Shown: piece by piece, positions 38,650 through 39,328 of the stretch
Layout of the letters: the number at the start of each line of letters is the position of its first letter
How positions within the stretch are numbered: the first letter of the stretch is position 1
NCBI GenBank assembly: GCA_003599855.1
Contig: QZKG01000040.1
Coordinates: 1 to 39,328, forward strand
DNA length: 39,328 nucleotides
Direction of reading: 5' to 3'
Source: Gaiellales bacterium
Lineage (GTDB): Bacteria; Actinomycetota; Thermoleophilia; BMS3ABIN01
Translations under genes and position numbers: made by a program
Notes under the pieces: model-generated
Databases searched by the model: none
Told to the model about the DNA's origin: nothing
What the model saw: the letters and a program-made list of their open reading frames with translations, nothing else

Positions 38650-39328
38650 CGGTCAGCGCTCCTTTCGCCTCGCGGCAGGCCTCGATGAACCGCCGCGCCG
38701 CCGCGGGATTGCCCGCGAAGTTGATATGGACATATGACGCCAGGACGTTGCCGGCGGCGAAACCTTCCGGGCGCGCGCCGCCCGCCCGGGCGGACGCGCA
38801 GTCCCAGGCGGCACTGTCAGCCAGCCAGTCCACCTGCGACCAGTGGAACTCGTGCCCCCGCGCCGTTTCACCCTGCCGGAAAAGGATGCTGTCGCGCCGG
38901 GCCGTCACCTCGACGTAGCCGAGGGCCTGGCGTCTCCCGGTCATGCGCGCCTGTAGCGGTAAAACGCCAGCCATGCTCCGCTCCCGTCCGTCTGTTTCCA
39001 GCGAGCGGCAAAGATATACCATGCCGCCGCACTCGGCGTACACCGGCATACCGGCAGCCGCCGCTCCGGCCAGCGAGGCGCGCATGGCAGCGTTCTCCTC
39101 AAGGCCGGCCGCGAACACCTCCGGGTAGCCGCCCCCCAGATAGACGCCGTCGCAATCCGGCAGCTCCCCGTCCCGCAGGGGGCTGAAATAGACGATGGCG
39201 GCGCCGGCTGCCTCAAGGGCTTCCAGGGCGTCCGCGTAATAAAAACTGAAGGCTTCGTCCCGGGCCACCGCCAGGGTCACCCGCGGGGCGCTCCTCTGCG
39301 CCCCTGCGGCGGCGCCGTCAGACCAGGC
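38639..39328 (-). CDS. cobB: Cobyrinate a,c-diamide synthase, C-terminal part (partial, N-terminus outside window)
   Basis: The frame is open to the right edge of the window, so this is the 3' part of a longer gene (cobB/cbiA family). The 230 visible residues are the end of the linker and the class I glutamine amidotransferase-like domain: RVTLAVARDEAFSFYYADAL, IVYFSPLRDGELPDCDGVYL, LGGGYPEVFAAGLEEN, PVYAECGGMVYLCRSLE with the nucleophile Cys, and RRQALGYVEVT. A His in GHEFHWSQV completes the amidotransferase pattern. The enzyme amidates the a and c side chains of (cobalt-)cobyrinate using ATP and glutamine. The ATP-binding half lies beyond 39328. Confidence 0.94.
   Translation of the reverse strand, partial: AWSDGAAAGAQRSAPRVTLAVARDEAFSFYYADALEALEAAGAAIVYFSPLRDGELPDCDGVYLGGGYPEVFAAGLEENAAMRASLAGAAAAGMPVYAECGGMVYLCRSLETDGRERSMAGVLPLQARMTGRRQALGYVEVTARRDSILFRQGETARGHEFHWSQVDWLADSAAWDCASARAGGARPEGFAAGNVLASYVHINFAGNPAAARRFIEACREAKGALTGAA

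Overview
The window is about 39.3 kb of high-GC bacterial chromosome. It is tightly packed, with many 4-nt start/stop overlaps, and nearly all of it is recognisable core metabolism. I see no rRNA, tRNA, CRISPR array, insertion sequence or phage gene. The gene set is an MEP-pathway ispH, scpA-scpB, an ECF sigma factor paired with a DUF5667-type membrane protein, a B12-dependent class II ribonucleotide reductase and the early-cobalt-insertion (anaerobic) cobalamin route. This fits an anaerobic or microaerophilic Gram-positive lineage of deep-branching Actinomycetota type. That placement is inference; nothing here fixes the taxon.

Layout. (1) 1-9853, minus strand: aroF, tyrA, aroA, cmk, plsC, ispH, a secreted subtilisin-like protease and a DUF512 radical SAM protein cut by the window edge. 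Between cmk and plsC lies a non-coding patch of repeats and hairpins (about 5340-5665). (2) 9854-10530: a 677-bp intergenic region with no convincing gene. Its minus strand looks like a compact structured RNA of about 160 nt (9966-10127); its plus strand holds a chain of hairpins leading into a sigma factor gene. (3) 10531-12109, plus: ECF sigma factor and its DUF5667-type partner. (4) 12144-17727, minus: one probable operon, read as Cys-rich protein, zincin-type metallopeptidase, trpS, scpA, scpB, rluB-type pseudouridine synthase, aroH chorismate mutase and hisC, with a good promoter at 17812-17840. (5) 17896-27628, plus: class II ribonucleotide reductase, a membrane glycosyltransferase of family 2, an Rrf2/IscR-type regulator, a mini J-domain protein, and two paralogous membrane PAS-GAF-GAF-GAF proteins with no recognisable output domain. 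(6) 27625-39328, minus: a large cobalamin cluster. Read 5' to 3' it is cobB/cbiA (partial), cbiX-cbiC fusion, cbiM, cbiN-like, cbiQ, cbiO, cbiD, cbiE-cbiT fusion, cobI/cbiL, cobM/cbiF, cbiG-cbiH fusion, cobK/cbiJ and cobS.

How the genes work together. The cobalamin cluster couples ECF-type cobalt uptake (CbiMNQO) with cobalt insertion (CbiX), nearly all corrin-ring methylation steps, a,c-amidation and final nucleotide-loop attachment (CobS). The same window encodes a B12-dependent ribonucleotide reductase that would use the product. The aromatic genes (aroF, tyrA, aroA, aroH) are split over two minus-strand units, with hisC and trpS in the second.

The least explained parts are the structured element upstream of aroF, the pair of output-less GAF sensor proteins, the hairpin-rich leader of the sigma gene, and the repeat patch beside cmk.
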